From Pseudomonadaceae bacterium (GTDB lineage: Bacteria; Pseudomonadota; Gammaproteobacteria; Pseudomonadales; Pseudomonadaceae): 64,000 nucleotides of DNA. This document shows, in pieces, positions 1 through 7,593 of this stretch (position 1 is the first letter of the stretch; every line of letters begins with the position of its first letter). The DNA is taken from NCBI GenBank assembly GCA_900766265.1, contig CAAFUS010000010.1, positions 372,001-436,000 of the forward strand, in the 5' to 3' direction. The translations under genes were made by a program, and so were the position numbers. The notes under the pieces were generated by a model. It saw only the letters and a program-made list of their open reading frames with translations, was not told the DNA's origin and ran no database searches.

Positions 1-457
1 GCGCATCGCTGCCGCTCTTGAACAGGAACTGATACTCCGCCATTGCAGTGATGAAGGTCTTTTCCTGCACCCAATACTTGATACCGACTTCGGGACCGGC
101 CATGAAGGTATCGTCGACACCTTCTCCGTATACACCACCAGCACTTACACCCACGAATGGCCGAGCCGGGCCCGTTCCGAAGTGGTAGTCGTAGAACACT
201 CGAGTGGAACCGTCGAACTTGACGCTCTCGCCTTCGGTGTCACGTGCGTTGATGGTCTGGCGAATACCCCACATCGAGGAGTCGTCCAGATAGCGACCCC
301 AGCTGCCTTGGACCGACAGAATGGTATCGTCGAAGTCCTTGTCACTACTGCCCGCGCCACTTAGCGTAACTTCTTGATCTCCCGCAACCGGAACCGCAAG
401 TGCGGCTACTGGGAACATCGCGGCGACTAACAGGGATGATTTGAAAAGTCGGTTCAT
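1..457 (-). CDS. Outer-membrane beta-barrel protein, 3' part outside the window
   Basis: The frame opens at an ATG (457-455) preceded by a purine-rich AGAGGCAGAG site and runs off the left edge, leaving about 152 residues. Residues 1-21 form a signal peptide (MNRLFKSS, hydrophobic core, AALA end). The mature part has alternating polar and aromatic segments with glycines (GSWGRYL, RVFYDYHFG, PFVGVSAGG, GIKYWV) and YQFLF near the break, typical of amphipathic strands of a small OmpW/OmpA-like barrel. The family cannot be settled without the C-terminus, which should end in an aromatic residue if this is a barrel. It precedes nothing on its strand here; the next gene upstream (symporter, same strand) ends about 250 bases away. 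No function beyond an envelope protein is claimed. Confidence 0.75.
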   Translation of the reverse strand, partial: MNRLFKSSLLVAAMFPVAALAVPVAGDQEVTLSGAGSSDKDFDDTILSVQGSWGRYLDDSSMWGIRQTINARDTEGESVKFDGSTRVFYDYHFGTGPARPFVGVSAGGVYGEGVDDTFMAGPEVGIKYWVQEKTFITAMAEYQFLFKSGSDA

Positions 458-705
458 GGCTCTGCCTCTTGTTCTGTCGAGGGAAAACGCAGTTACGGAA
501 TCGCACAGCGTACATAAAGGACAAAGCGTGCATGTAAGCGTTCACCCGTTATTGAAAAAAGGCGATAGCAGGTAACTAACAAGCGCAAGCGGCATTAAGC
601 GAAACGCCCGGACTTACATTGAACCAGGCATCTTCGACATATCAGGCGACATGTTTCTGCGGTAATAAGGGAACGAGGAGACGGCGAACCGCCCCCTCCG
701 TTCGG

Positions 706-2640
706 TCATGCCCGATTGGCCGCACTGGATGCTTTTATCAGGGGTTCATCCTCGGGAACCACATCGAAATCGCGGCGCAACGCGATACGCAGCCAGATGG
801 GAATCAGTGCAAGACCGATCGCGATACAAACCCAGCTGAGCACCACGCTGCCCTCCGGCGGTGGGAACATCAGCCGACCTACCCCGACCAGCAGCGAATA
901 AAGCGAAATGGCGGTGGTGGCTACCGCGCCCAGCCGTACGCCGAGCGCCTTGATCGACGCGCTATTGCTGGCCCCGCATAGGGACGCGGCCCGTGGCCAG
1001 AAGCCCAGGGGTCGAACCCGCTCGTAGAAGCGCTTGAGCGTCGAATCATCCGTTTCGGGCGTGATGAAGGTCACCAGGATCGCAACGCTGGTCGTGACCA
1101 GGGCCATGATGCCCAGGCGAATCCACTCGCCGTCCGGATCGGTACCCAGGTAGTAGAGCAGCAAGGGGGCGGTGATCAGCGACGCGCCCATCGCCGCCAG
1201 CTCCGAGTACAGATTGATTCGTTCCCACAACCAGCGCAGCACCAGCACCGATCCCATCCCCGCGCCGAACAGCAGTGAAATGAACCACGCGGTCTGAATC
1301 GACCCCAGGTTGGCCATGATGATCATCGCGATCACCAGGATGAGTACGTTGGACAGCCGCGCCACAAGAACCAGCTCGCGGTCCTTGGGCTTTCGCTTGA
1401 GCAGGTGCGGTGCGACGACTCCGCCATAGACATCATTGCTCCAATAGGAGGCGCCCCAGTTGAGGTGGGTGTCCACCGTCGAGGCGAGCGCGGCCAGCAG
1501 GCCGACCAGCATCAGGCCGCGCACCCCTGGCGGCAGCAGGTCGTTGATGCCCTGGACGAAAAGGGCCTCCCGCCCTGCGGTGAAGCCGTCGCCCGACATG
1601 TCGCCGACGGAAAACGGATAGAGCACCAGCAGGCCGATGGCGATGGCGAGCCAGAACAGGCTGCGCAGGAATATCTGCAACCAGGTGAAGACGAGTCCAG
1701 CGATGCGCGCCTCGCGGTCGTTGGTACAGGCCATGCTCCGCTGCGCCAGGTAGCCTGTGCCGTCGGAGTTCATCTGGAAGAACCACTGCAGCCCGATGAT
1801 GACCAGGAACGGCATCAGCGCCTCGCCGGCGTTCGCGGGCGGCGAGAACGACAGCATCTTGCTCGCCTGATCGATCCCGTAGATCTCGACGATGCGATCG
1901 GTCAGCCCGCCCAGCCCGCCGGCCGCATCGACCACGAACCAGGCATAGGCTAGGGTGCCGAGCATCGCGACGCTGAACTGCACCACATCGGTCTGGATAA
2001 CCGCACGCAGACCGCCAGTGATCGAGTACATCGCAGTGAAGATGAGGATGGTCAGGATTGAGATGAGGTTGTTGGCGCTCATCATCGCCGGGTCCAGCCC
2101 GGTTATGCTATCGCCCAGCCGCAGGCCGGTAGCCTGGACGAAAGCTACGATGGGGTCGTAGATGCCCGATGGCAGCCAGTCGTGCCAGGGCAGGAAGACC
2201 TCGGCGATTCGAATGGCGGCCACCAGCACCATCGCAAGCACCACGCAGTTGATCACCGTACCGTAATAGATGGCCTTGAGCAGACGCAGCGGCGTCACGC
2301 CCCGCCCGCTATAGCGAACCCGGGTCAGCTCCGCATCGGTGAGCACTCCCGCGCGCCGCCAACCTACTGCGAAGACGAAGGCCAGCAGCAGGAAGGCCAG
2401 ACCGTAGATCCACAAGCGCCACAACGCGAAGACCCCCGCCGTCGCGACAAGCCCGGTGACCAGCAGCGGCGTGTCGGCTGCGAACTGAGTGGCGGACATG
2501 GAAAAACCGGCCTTCCAGCCCTTGATGCTATTACCAGCCAGGAAGTATTCGTTAAGACTTTGAGACGCCTTGCTTCGTGCGCGCAGGCCTGCGCTGAGGC
2601 CATAAACAATGAAAGCCACCACGATCAGTAGGTCCAACAT
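706..2640 (-). CDS. Sodium:solute symporter (SSS family)
   Basis: A 644-residue integral membrane protein with about 13-15 hydrophobic helices spread over the whole length. Features of the SSS (SLC5-like) fold are visible: N-terminal helix followed by the EYFLAGNSIKGW segment (about 31-42), which matches the usual substrate-site loop of this family, and the helix MYSITGGLRAVIQTDVVQ (about 204-221), the family's sodium-site region. It should carry a small organic solute inward with Na+ at the cytoplasmic membrane; the substrate cannot be read from sequence. ATG start at 2640 has AGGA nine bases upstream. It stands alone: the acetyltransferase upstream is divergent. The C-terminal 100 residues add two or three helices beyond the core, so it is longer than PutP-type members. 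Confidence 0.85.
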   Translation of the reverse strand: MLDLLIVVAFIVYGLSAGLRARSKASQSLNEYFLAGNSIKGWKAGFSMSATQFAADTPLLVTGLVATAGVFALWRLWIYGLAFLLLAFVFAVGWRRAGVLTDAELTRVRYSGRGVTPLRLLKAIYYGTVINCVVLAMVLVAAIRIAEVFLPWHDWLPSGIYDPIVAFVQATGLRLGDSITGLDPAMMSANNLISILTILIFTAMYSITGGLRAVIQTDVVQFSVAMLGTLAYAWFVVDAAGGLGGLTDRIVEIYGIDQASKMLSFSPPANAGEALMPFLVIIGLQWFFQMNSDGTGYLAQRSMACTNDREARIAGLVFTWLQIFLRSLFWLAIAIGLLVLYPFSVGDMSGDGFTAGREALFVQGINDLLPPGVRGLMLVGLLAALASTVDTHLNWGASYWSNDVYGGVVAPHLLKRKPKDRELVLVARLSNVLILVIAMIIMANLGSIQTAWFISLLFGAGMGSVLVLRWLWERINLYSELAAMGASLITAPLLLYYLGTDPDGEWIRLGIMALVTTSVAILVTFITPETDDSTLKRFYERVRPLGFWPRAASLCGASNSASIKALGVRLGAVATTAISLYSLLVGVGRLMFPPPEGSVVLSWVCIAIGLALIPIWLRIALRRDFDVVPEDEPLIKASSAANRA

Positions 2641-2744
2641 GTTGTTATTCCTGTCGTTGGAAAGGACTCGTTGTTGAGAGCGCGCAAGCCCCTAAAAAAT
2701 GCATGGACCTGATGGACGGTCAATAAATTGGCAGCTCGACGCGG

Positions 2745-2774
2745 TTCGGACTCAACGCCCTTATTCGTTATAGT
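2745..2774 (+). promoter_or_regulatory. Candidate sigma-70 promoter for the GNAT gene
   Basis: TTCGGA (2745-2750) and TATAGT (2769-2774) are separated by 18 bases and lie about 60 bases before the GTG start of the acetyltransferase. The -10 match is good and the -35 match is weak. The call rests on pattern only. Confidence 0.35.
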
Positions 2775-2836
2775 CAGTCCGGCGAGGTTGTGTTCGTTGA
2801 TCGCCTCTGGCCGCGCCGCCCCCGGGAAAGACTTTC

Positions 2837-3256
2837 GTGGACCCGATCCAGTACCTACCCCTCCCTCCGCTGCAATGCCCCTTGCTGGATAAGTTCTACC
2901 GGGAGCAGCGCAGCCCCATGCGCGCGCCGAAGCATGCAGCCCTGTGGGTGGCTCGGGCGCCAGAAATCATCGCAGGGCTGTGCCTGTCATCCATCGAAGA
3001 CGGCTTTTGGCTGACCGGCCTGTTGGTAGCCCGCGCGCACCGGCGCGCCGGTATCGCCAGTACATTACTGACTCGGGTCCAGGAATCGGTCGATGGGGAC
3101 CTTTGGCTGTTCTACCATCCGAACCTGGAAGGCTTCTACGCGAGGCGGGGCTTCGCCTCCTGTACGCACCTGCCAGCCCCGCTGGCCGACCGCTACCAGC
3201 GCTACAGCCGCCACAAGCAGTTGGTTGCGCTGGTGCGACCGCCCACGTCTCGTTGA
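2837..3256 (+). CDS. GNAT-family N-acetyltransferase
   Basis: A 139-residue single-domain protein. The acetyl-CoA binding signature of GNAT enzymes is visible as VARAHRRAGIASTLL (about residues 64-78), the loop-helix that grips the pyrophosphate of acetyl-CoA, and the C-terminal FYARRGFA (about 100-107) is the usual GNAT strand-turn after the catalytic core. The first 35 residues are proline-rich and lack family conservation. The start is a GTG (2837) with GGGAAAG upstream; no in-frame ATG lies nearby. It is flanked by the divergent symporter and by a convergent small gene, so it is probably monocistronic. Substrate unknown; small-molecule and protein acetylation are both possible. Confidence 0.8.
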   Translation: MDPIQYLPLPPLQCPLLDKFYREQRSPMRAPKHAALWVARAPEIIAGLCLSSIEDGFWLTGLLVARAHRRAGIASTLLTRVQESVDGDLWLFYHPNLEGFYARRGFASCTHLPAPLADRYQRYSRHKQLVALVRPPTSR

Positions 3257-3325
3257 GCCCTGGCGAACGCCGCGACTCGGCGCAACGCAGCGAGGCAGAG
3301 TCGTTTGGGTCCAGGAATCAACCAG

Positions 3326-3357
3326 GCGCTTCGCTCACCAGATTAGCGGCGAAGCGC
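3326..3357. terminator. Convergent-gene hairpin (possible bidirectional terminator)
   Basis: A perfect 9-base stem GCGCTTCGC / GCGAAGCGC (3326-3334 and 3349-3357) with a 14-base loop lies between the converging acetyltransferase and small-protein genes. It lacks a clear T-run on either side, so termination would be weak or Rho-assisted; a repeat element is the alternative. Confidence 0.4.
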
Positions 3358-3365
3358 TGTAGGTA

Positions 3366-3503
3366 TCAGGGAGAGATTGGATCGCTGGCGGGGAAGGTTT
3401 CCTCCAGCGCTTCGTCCAGCTGATCCTCGTCGGCATCGGTTGGGCTGCGCTTGATGGGATCTTCGTCCGGGACTGGTTGCTGCTGTTTATCATCACCGCT
3501 CAT
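3366..3503 (-). CDS. Small acidic protein with C-terminal FPASDP motif
   Basis: A 45-residue open frame: start MSGDDKQQQ, end ETFPASDPISP. The sequence is strongly acidic and rich in Asp, Glu, Gln and Pro, so most of it is probably disordered; the stretch DQLDEALEETFPASDP resembles a motif I recall from short Pseudomonas hypothetical proteins. There is no signal peptide or membrane segment. The ATG (3503-3501) follows a GGAGTA ribosome site six bases upstream. It sits between the acetyltransferase (convergent) and rsmZ (same strand, upstream). No function is known to me. The conserved-looking C-terminus, rather than length, is the reason to treat it as real. Confidence 0.7.
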   Translation of the reverse strand: MSGDDKQQQPVPDEDPIKRSPTDADEDQLDEALEETFPASDPISP

Positions 3504-3574
3504 GGGCCGTACTCCTGCAATGGGACACTCCCCTTAGGCTGCGACGCTCAAGGAGGGTTCGCCTTTGCACCGGC

Positions 3575-3604
3575 AAAAAAAGGGGCGGGGTTTAACCCCC
3601 GCCC
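3575..3604 (-). terminator. Intrinsic terminator of rsmZ
   Basis: Read on the minus strand, the stem GGGCGGGG / CCCCGCCC (3604-3597 with 3590-3583) closes a six-base loop and is followed directly by seven T residues (3581-3575). This is a classical Rho-independent terminator and defines the 3' end of the small RNA. Confidence 0.85.
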
Positions 3605-3700
3605 TCTTTAGTCCATTTCCTAGTCATCGTCCTGATGAAATCATGCCCTTGATTGTTCCTGACCCCCTTCCCTGGCGGCCTGTGCTTGTCCCTAAGCACA
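3575..3700 (-). ncRNA. rsmZ: RsmZ regulatory small RNA
   Basis: About 126 bases between a sigma-70 type promoter and a strong terminator, on the rpoS strand and downstream of rpoS as in P. aeruginosa. The transcript carries six GGA motifs. Two sit in clear hairpin loops: TGTGCTT-AGGGAC-AAGCACA at the 5' end and TCATC-AGGAC-GATGA in the middle; others occur as CAGGGAAGG, TCAGGAAC, CTAGGAAA and ATGGAC. Loop-exposed GGA is the binding signal for RsmA/CsrA, so the RNA should titrate RsmA and lift repression of secondary-metabolism and biofilm mRNAs under GacS/GacA control. The 5' end near 3700 is inferred from the -10 box. RsmY is the alternative family member, but position after rpoS favours RsmZ. 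Confidence 0.85.
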
Positions 3701-3706
3701 GGTGCG

Positions 3707-3734
3707 ATAGTAAGGATCTGGCGGACCACAGCAA
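3707..3734 (-). promoter_or_regulatory. rsmZ promoter (-35 TTGCTG, -10 TACTAT)
   Basis: On the minus strand TTGCTG (3734-3729) and TACTAT (3712-3707) are 16 bases apart. The predicted start, 6-7 bases after the -10 box, falls at the 5' edge of the first GGA hairpin. The spacing to the GacA box upstream is about 180 bases, as in known rsmZ promoters. Confidence 0.7.
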
Positions 3735-3871
3735 CTCGAAATAATTCCCACCATTAACGTAAAAATGCCGAAACATGAATGTTTTCTACCTAAGAAAACA
3801 ATCAGTTACGCGGGTTCCTCATTTCGACATTAACGGAATCAAGCGCGTTTTCGAGCTTGGCTTACAGAACC

Positions 3872-3889
3872 TGTAAGCGAAGGCTTACA
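3872..3889. promoter_or_regulatory. GacA upstream activating sequence of rsmZ
   Basis: TGTAAG-N6-CTTACA is a perfect 6+6 palindrome and equals the published GacA-box consensus (TGTAAGNNNNNNCTTACA). It is centred about 180 bases upstream of the predicted rsmZ start. A further CTTACA half-site lies at 3861-3866, next to the box, and might help occupancy. Confidence 0.9.
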
Positions 3890-3935
3890 TAGCCTGAGGC
3901 GAAGCGTCGTTTCGCTGACCATAATGCGTCTGCAG

Positions 3936-3964
3936 AAAAACAATGCCCGGCGACAAGGCCGGGC
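3936..3964 (-). terminator. Intrinsic terminator of rpoS
   Basis: On the minus strand a GCCCGG / CCGGGC stem (3964-3959 with 3950-3945) is followed by ATTG and a run of five T residues (3940-3936), about 20 bases after the rpoS stop codon. It separates rpoS transcription from the rsmZ control region. Confidence 0.75.
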
Positions 3965-3983
3965 ACAGTGGTACAACGGCAGA

Positions 3984-4985
3984 TCACTGGAACAAAGCGT
4001 CGCTCGACAGCCCGTTGCGCTCGAGAATCTCGCGCAGGCGCTTGAGCGCCTCGACCTGGATCTGCCGGACGCGCTCGCGGGTCAGACCGATCTCCTGGCC
4101 AACCTCCTCGAGCGTGCAGCTCTCATGGCCGCGCAGGCCAAACCGGCGAATCACCACGTCGCGCTGTTTCTCGGTCAGGTCGGACAGCCACTGGTCGATG
4201 CTCTGGGATAGATCGTCGTCGAGCAGCAGCTCGCAGGGGTCTGAGGGCTTTTCATCGGTAAGGGTGTCGAGCAGCGTCTTGTCGGTGTCAGGCCCCAGTG
4301 AAATGTCCACCGAAGTGACCCGCTCATTCAACCCCAGCATCCGCTTGACCTCGCATACCGGCTTCTCGAGCAGGTTGGCGATCTCTTCCGGGCTCGGTTC
4401 ATGGTCGAGTTTTTGAGTCAGCTCGCGAGCCGCACGAAGGTAAACGTTGAGTTCCTTGACCACGTGGATCGGCAGACGAATCGTACGGGTCTGGTTCATG
4501 ATCGCCCGCTCGATGGTCTGGCGGATCCACCAGGTCGCGTAGGTGGAGAAGCGGAAGCCCCGCTCCGGATCGAACTTCTCGACCGCCCGGATCAGGCCAA
4601 GGTTACCTTCCTCGATCAGGTCAAGTAGCGAGAGACCGCGATTGACGTAGCGGCGCGCGATCTTGACCACCAATCGCAGGTTGCTTTCGATCATCCGCTT
4701 TCGACCCGCCGGATCACCCTTCTGGGCAAGGCGAGCGAAATGAACTTCTTCGGCAGGAGAAAGGAGTGGCGAGAAGCCGATTTCGTTGAGGTACAGCTGA
4801 GTGGCGTCGAGCGCCCGGCTGTAGTCGATGAACTTGTGTTGCTTGGGGGAAGACGCGGCGGTTTTCGCCTTGCTGCCGGAAGAAGGCGTGGGCGCCGGTC
4901 GCGCACCCTCAAAGACAATAGCGGGGTCCATCAGCAGGACCTCATCGTCTAAGTCAAACTCCGGCGCTTCTTTTTCGAGAGCCAT
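3984..4985 (-). CDS. rpoS: RNA polymerase sigma factor RpoS (sigma-38)
   Basis: A 333-residue sigma-70 family protein that directs RNA polymerase to stationary-phase and general-stress promoters. The acidic N-terminus (LDDEVLLMD, about 12-20) and a low-complexity linker precede region 1.2 (TQLYLNEIG, about 62-70), region 2 with the core-binding and -10 recognition helices (NLGLIRAVEKFD and FRFSTYATWWIRQTI, about 130-160), region 3, and the region 4 helix-turn-helix LEEVGQEIGLTRERVRQIQ near the C-terminus. Length and all regions match Pseudomonas RpoS. nlpD lies 92 bases upstream on the same strand, the usual arrangement in which a promoter inside nlpD feeds rpoS. The gene has its own terminator, then rsmZ. 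Confidence 0.98.
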   Translation of the reverse strand: MALEKEAPEFDLDDEVLLMDPAIVFEGARPAPTPSSGSKAKTAASSPKQHKFIDYSRALDATQLYLNEIGFSPLLSPAEEVHFARLAQKGDPAGRKRMIESNLRLVVKIARRYVNRGLSLLDLIEEGNLGLIRAVEKFDPERGFRFSTYATWWIRQTIERAIMNQTRTIRLPIHVVKELNVYLRAARELTQKLDHEPSPEEIANLLEKPVCEVKRMLGLNERVTSVDISLGPDTDKTLLDTLTDEKPSDPCELLLDDDLSQSIDQWLSDLTEKQRDVVIRRFGLRGHESCTLEEVGQEIGLTRERVRQIQVEALKRLREILERNGLSSDALFQ

Positions 4986-5077
4986 TATTGTTGTCCTGTG
5001 CTGAGTTCGACAACAGGCTCGGCGACACCAACCGTGGCAGCGCTGAGCCTATTCGTGCCGGACGGTCAGGTGTCAGG

Positions 5078-5935
5078 TCAACGTTTAGGCAGGTATTGCT
5101 GGGGATCTACCGGTTTACCCTGGCGGCGAATCTCGAAATGCAGTTTCACCCGGTCGGTTCCTGTCGAACCCATCTCGGCAATGGTTTGCCCGGCTTTGAC
5201 CTGTTCGCCCTCCCGAACCAGCAGCCTCCGGTTATGACCGTAGGCACTTACGTAGGTATCGTTGTGCTTGATGATCACCAGTTCGCCGTAGCCCCGCAAA
5301 CCGCTACCGGCGTACACAACGGTCCCATCAGAAGCAGCTAAAACAGGCTGTCCTAATTCCCCGGCGATATCAATTCCTTTATTCAAACTTCCGTTTGAGG
5401 AAAAAAGGCCGATGATCGGGCCGTTTGCTGGCCATGACCAACCACTGGCCGAGCGTGTGACCGGCGTCACAGGTGTGGTGGCAGGCTTGTTCACCGGCTG
5501 TGTCGCGGGCGTTGTCGAGACTGGCGGCTGGGACGCCGGGGTGGAAACGATGACCGGCGAAGAGGTGGCAGGCGGGGGCGGTGCCGCTGGCGTAACGCGG
5601 CGCGGCGGCGCCGTGGCCACCGAAGCAGCCGACGAATGGCGATCGAAGCGAATGCGCTGCCCCGGGTAAATCACGTAGGGCGGCTGGATGCCGTTGCGCT
5701 GCGCCAACTGCTTCCAGTCCCAGCCGAAGCGAAAGGCGATGGCATACAGGGTGTCGCCCCGTTGAACGGTGTACTGGCCGCTGGTGACAGGAGATCGGGT
5801 GTTGCGATCGACCACCTGGACCCCGCCGGAAGGGGAAGCCGCGCAGCCAGCCAGCAGCGCCGCCAGCAGCAGAACGCAGACGACGGGGCTGGCGGGTGTC
5901 GGGGAGCTGAACGGCTGGCGGAAAAGATGCCTCAA
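5078..5935 (-). CDS. nlpD: NlpD-type lipoprotein, LysM plus degenerate LytM/M23 domain
   Basis: An outer-membrane lipoprotein that in E. coli activates the septal amidase AmiC. A hydrophobic segment ends in the lipobox LLAGC. A LysM domain follows (YTVQRGDTLYAIA to YPGQRIRF), then a Pro/Thr/Ala-rich linker and a C-terminal M23 domain. The M23 zinc ligands are degenerate: the first His of the HxxxD motif is Asn (NKGIDIAG) and the first His of HxH is Lys (VKLHFEI), as in activator-type rather than enzymatic LytM proteins. I chose TTG 5935 (GGAG six bases upstream, 285 residues). An in-frame ATG at 6004 would overlap the DUF368 gene by 43 bases, lacks a ribosome site and adds an Arg-rich tail before the signal peptide. 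rpoS follows. Confidence 0.88.
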   Translation of the reverse strand: MRHLFRQPFSSPTPASPVVCVLLLAALLAGCAASPSGGVQVVDRNTRSPVTSGQYTVQRGDTLYAIAFRFGWDWKQLAQRNGIQPPYVIYPGQRIRFDRHSSAASVATAPPRRVTPAAPPPPATSSPVIVSTPASQPPVSTTPATQPVNKPATTPVTPVTRSASGWSWPANGPIIGLFSSNGSLNKGIDIAGELGQPVLAASDGTVVYAGSGLRGYGELVIIKHNDTYVSAYGHNRRLLVREGEQVKAGQTIAEMGSTGTDRVKLHFEIRRQGKPVDPQQYLPKR

Positions 5936-5961
5936 CTGACGCTCCGGTACATCATCGACTC

Positions 5962-6897
5962 CTAGGCGTTTTCGGCGACGGGCTGGTGGCGCGCGGCGAT
6001 CCATTCGATGCCGAGCACGAGCGCTATACCGGCGAAGGCCAGCATCAGGGCGAGCACGAGCTGAGGATCTTGCCCGGTGATGTCAGCAAAGGCACCCGGC
6101 GACAGGTTTCGCTCCAGCAGCGGGACTTGCGCGCCGTGGGAATCGACTCGCCAGGTCAGGGTTTCCTTCCAGGGCCAGACCTTGTTCAGCGAGCCGAGCA
6201 TCAGCCCGGTCAGGAAGGCAAGGGTCAGGTCGCGCCAGCGCTTGAGCATCCAGCTCACCAGCCGGGCGAAGGTCAGAATCCCCACCACACAGCCGGCCAG
6301 GAAAGTCAGCAGGATTCCGGCTTCGAACCCCTTCACCGCAGCAAGCACCACGGGATACAGGCCAAGCAGCAGCAGGATGAAACTGCCGGAAATGCCGGGC
6401 AGGATCATCGCGCAGATGGCGATGGCTCCGGCCAGGAACAGGCTGAACCCATCGGTGGCCCACTGCACGGGCTCGGCGACGGTGATCCAGTAGGCGAAGG
6501 CGATGCCCAGCAGCAGAGCGACCACCCGGCTGGCGCCCCAGCGCCCGATGTCCTTGGCGACGATATGCACCGACACCAAGATCAGCCCGAAGAAGAACGA
6601 CCAGACGGGAATCGGATGATGTTCGAGCAGGTAGGAGATCAGCCGCGCGAGGCTGATGATGCTGGTGAAGACGCCGCCGAAGAGAATCAGCAGGAACGAC
6701 AGGTTCGCTGTCTGCCAGGCGTCACGCACCCGTCCGCGCAGGAGTTGCACTGCGGCGCTGGGGACGCCTGAAATCGACCGCAGCAGTTCGTCGTAGATCC
6801 CGGTGATGAACGCGACGGTGCCACCCGAAACGCCTGGCACCACGTCGGCCGCGCCCATGGCGATGCCCTTGGCGTAAAGCAATAGAGCCTTCTTCAT
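5962..6897 (-). CDS. popT: DUF368 membrane protein, undecaprenyl-phosphate translocase candidate (PopT-like)
   Basis: A 311-residue polytopic membrane protein with a duplicated motif: MGAADVVPGVSGGTVAFITG (about 14-33) in the first half and ILPGISGSFILLLLGLY (about 164-180) in the second. This VPGVSGG/LPGISGS repeat is the signature of DUF368. Members of the family were shown in other bacteria to return undecaprenyl phosphate across the cytoplasmic membrane (PopT), recycling the carrier for peptidoglycan and O-antigen synthesis. Assignment here is by family, not by direct evidence. ATG start with AAGGAAAC just upstream. It lies between pcm and nlpD on the same strand, 19 bases after pcm, and could be co-transcribed with the cell-wall gene nlpD. 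I recall no DUF368 gene at this site in P. aeruginosa. Confidence 0.82.
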   Translation of the reverse strand: MKKALLLYAKGIAMGAADVVPGVSGGTVAFITGIYDELLRSISGVPSAAVQLLRGRVRDAWQTANLSFLLILFGGVFTSIISLARLISYLLEHHPIPVWSFFFGLILVSVHIVAKDIGRWGASRVVALLLGIAFAYWITVAEPVQWATDGFSLFLAGAIAICAMILPGISGSFILLLLGLYPVVLAAVKGFEAGILLTFLAGCVVGILTFARLVSWMLKRWRDLTLAFLTGLMLGSLNKVWPWKETLTWRVDSHGAQVPLLERNLSPGAFADITGQDPQLVLALMLAFAGIALVLGIEWIAARHQPVAENA

Positions 6898-6916
6898 GTT
6901 TCCTTCCGCTGAATCG

Positions 6917-7552
6917 TCAAACTACAGGTCCATTGAGCAGCGGCACGAAACGTACGGTATCCAGCATGTGGCGGGAAAAACCGTTCTCCTCTCGAATGAT
7001 CAGCATCAGTTGCTGGACATCACCCGCGCCGACCGGAATCACCAGTCGACCACCGGGTGCAAGTTGATCGAGCAACGCCTGAGGCACGTCGGCTGCCGCT
7101 GCGGTAACGATGATGCCATTGTAGGGCGCCAGTGCCGACCAGCCTTCCCAACCATCACCCCAGCGAAAGACCACATTCCGTAATTTGAGTTCGACCAGAC
7201 GCTCCTTGGCGCGGTCCTGCAGCGCCTGGATTCGCTCGACGGAAAACACCCGCTCGACCAGCTGCGCCAGCACCGCGGTCTGGTAACCGGAGCCGGTTCC
7301 GATCTCCAGTACCTTGTCCAGCGGGCCGTCGGCGATCAGCAGCTCGCTCATGCGGGCGACCATGAACGGCTGCGAAATGGTCTGGTTGTGGCCGATCGGC
7401 AGCGCCGTATCCTCGTAGGCCCGATGCGCCAGGGCCTCGTCGACGAACAGGTGACGCGGCGTACGACGAATCACCTCGAGTACCTTCGGGTCGGACAACC
7501 CTTCTTCGTACAGACGCTGTATGAGCCGATCACGGGTGCGCTGGGAGGTCAT
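6917..7552 (-). CDS. pcm: Protein-L-isoaspartate O-methyltransferase
   Basis: Repairs isoaspartyl residues in aged proteins using S-adenosylmethionine. The 211-residue form starting MTSQRTRDRL matches the usual length. The family motif PIGHNQTISQP (about 56-66) forms the substrate site; VLEIGTGSGYQTAVLA (about 78-93) is SAM motif I. Other possible starts exist upstream: GTG 7597, which overlaps the surE stop and has GGAGG seven bases before it, would add 15 residues, and ATG 7615 would add 21. The GTG has the better ribosome site, so translation coupled to surE is a real alternative; the conserved N-terminus begins at 7552. Part of surE-pcm, with nlpD and rpoS beyond, a long-lived stationary-phase gene group. 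Confidence 0.95.
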   Translation of the reverse strand: MTSQRTRDRLIQRLYEEGLSDPKVLEVIRRTPRHLFVDEALAHRAYEDTALPIGHNQTISQPFMVARMSELLIADGPLDKVLEIGTGSGYQTAVLAQLVERVFSVERIQALQDRAKERLVELKLRNVVFRWGDGWEGWSALAPYNGIIVTAAAADVPQALLDQLAPGGRLVIPVGAGDVQQLMLIIREENGFSRHMLDTVRFVPLLNGPVV

Positions 7553-7593
7553 CCCGGTGCCGTTGCGCAGGAAATCATCTGGTCCACGCCTGA

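Noticed and set aside
3841..3853. IHF-like AATCAA site near the rsmZ GacA box
   Set aside because: The downstream TTR of the consensus is one base out of position, so the match is too poor to call.
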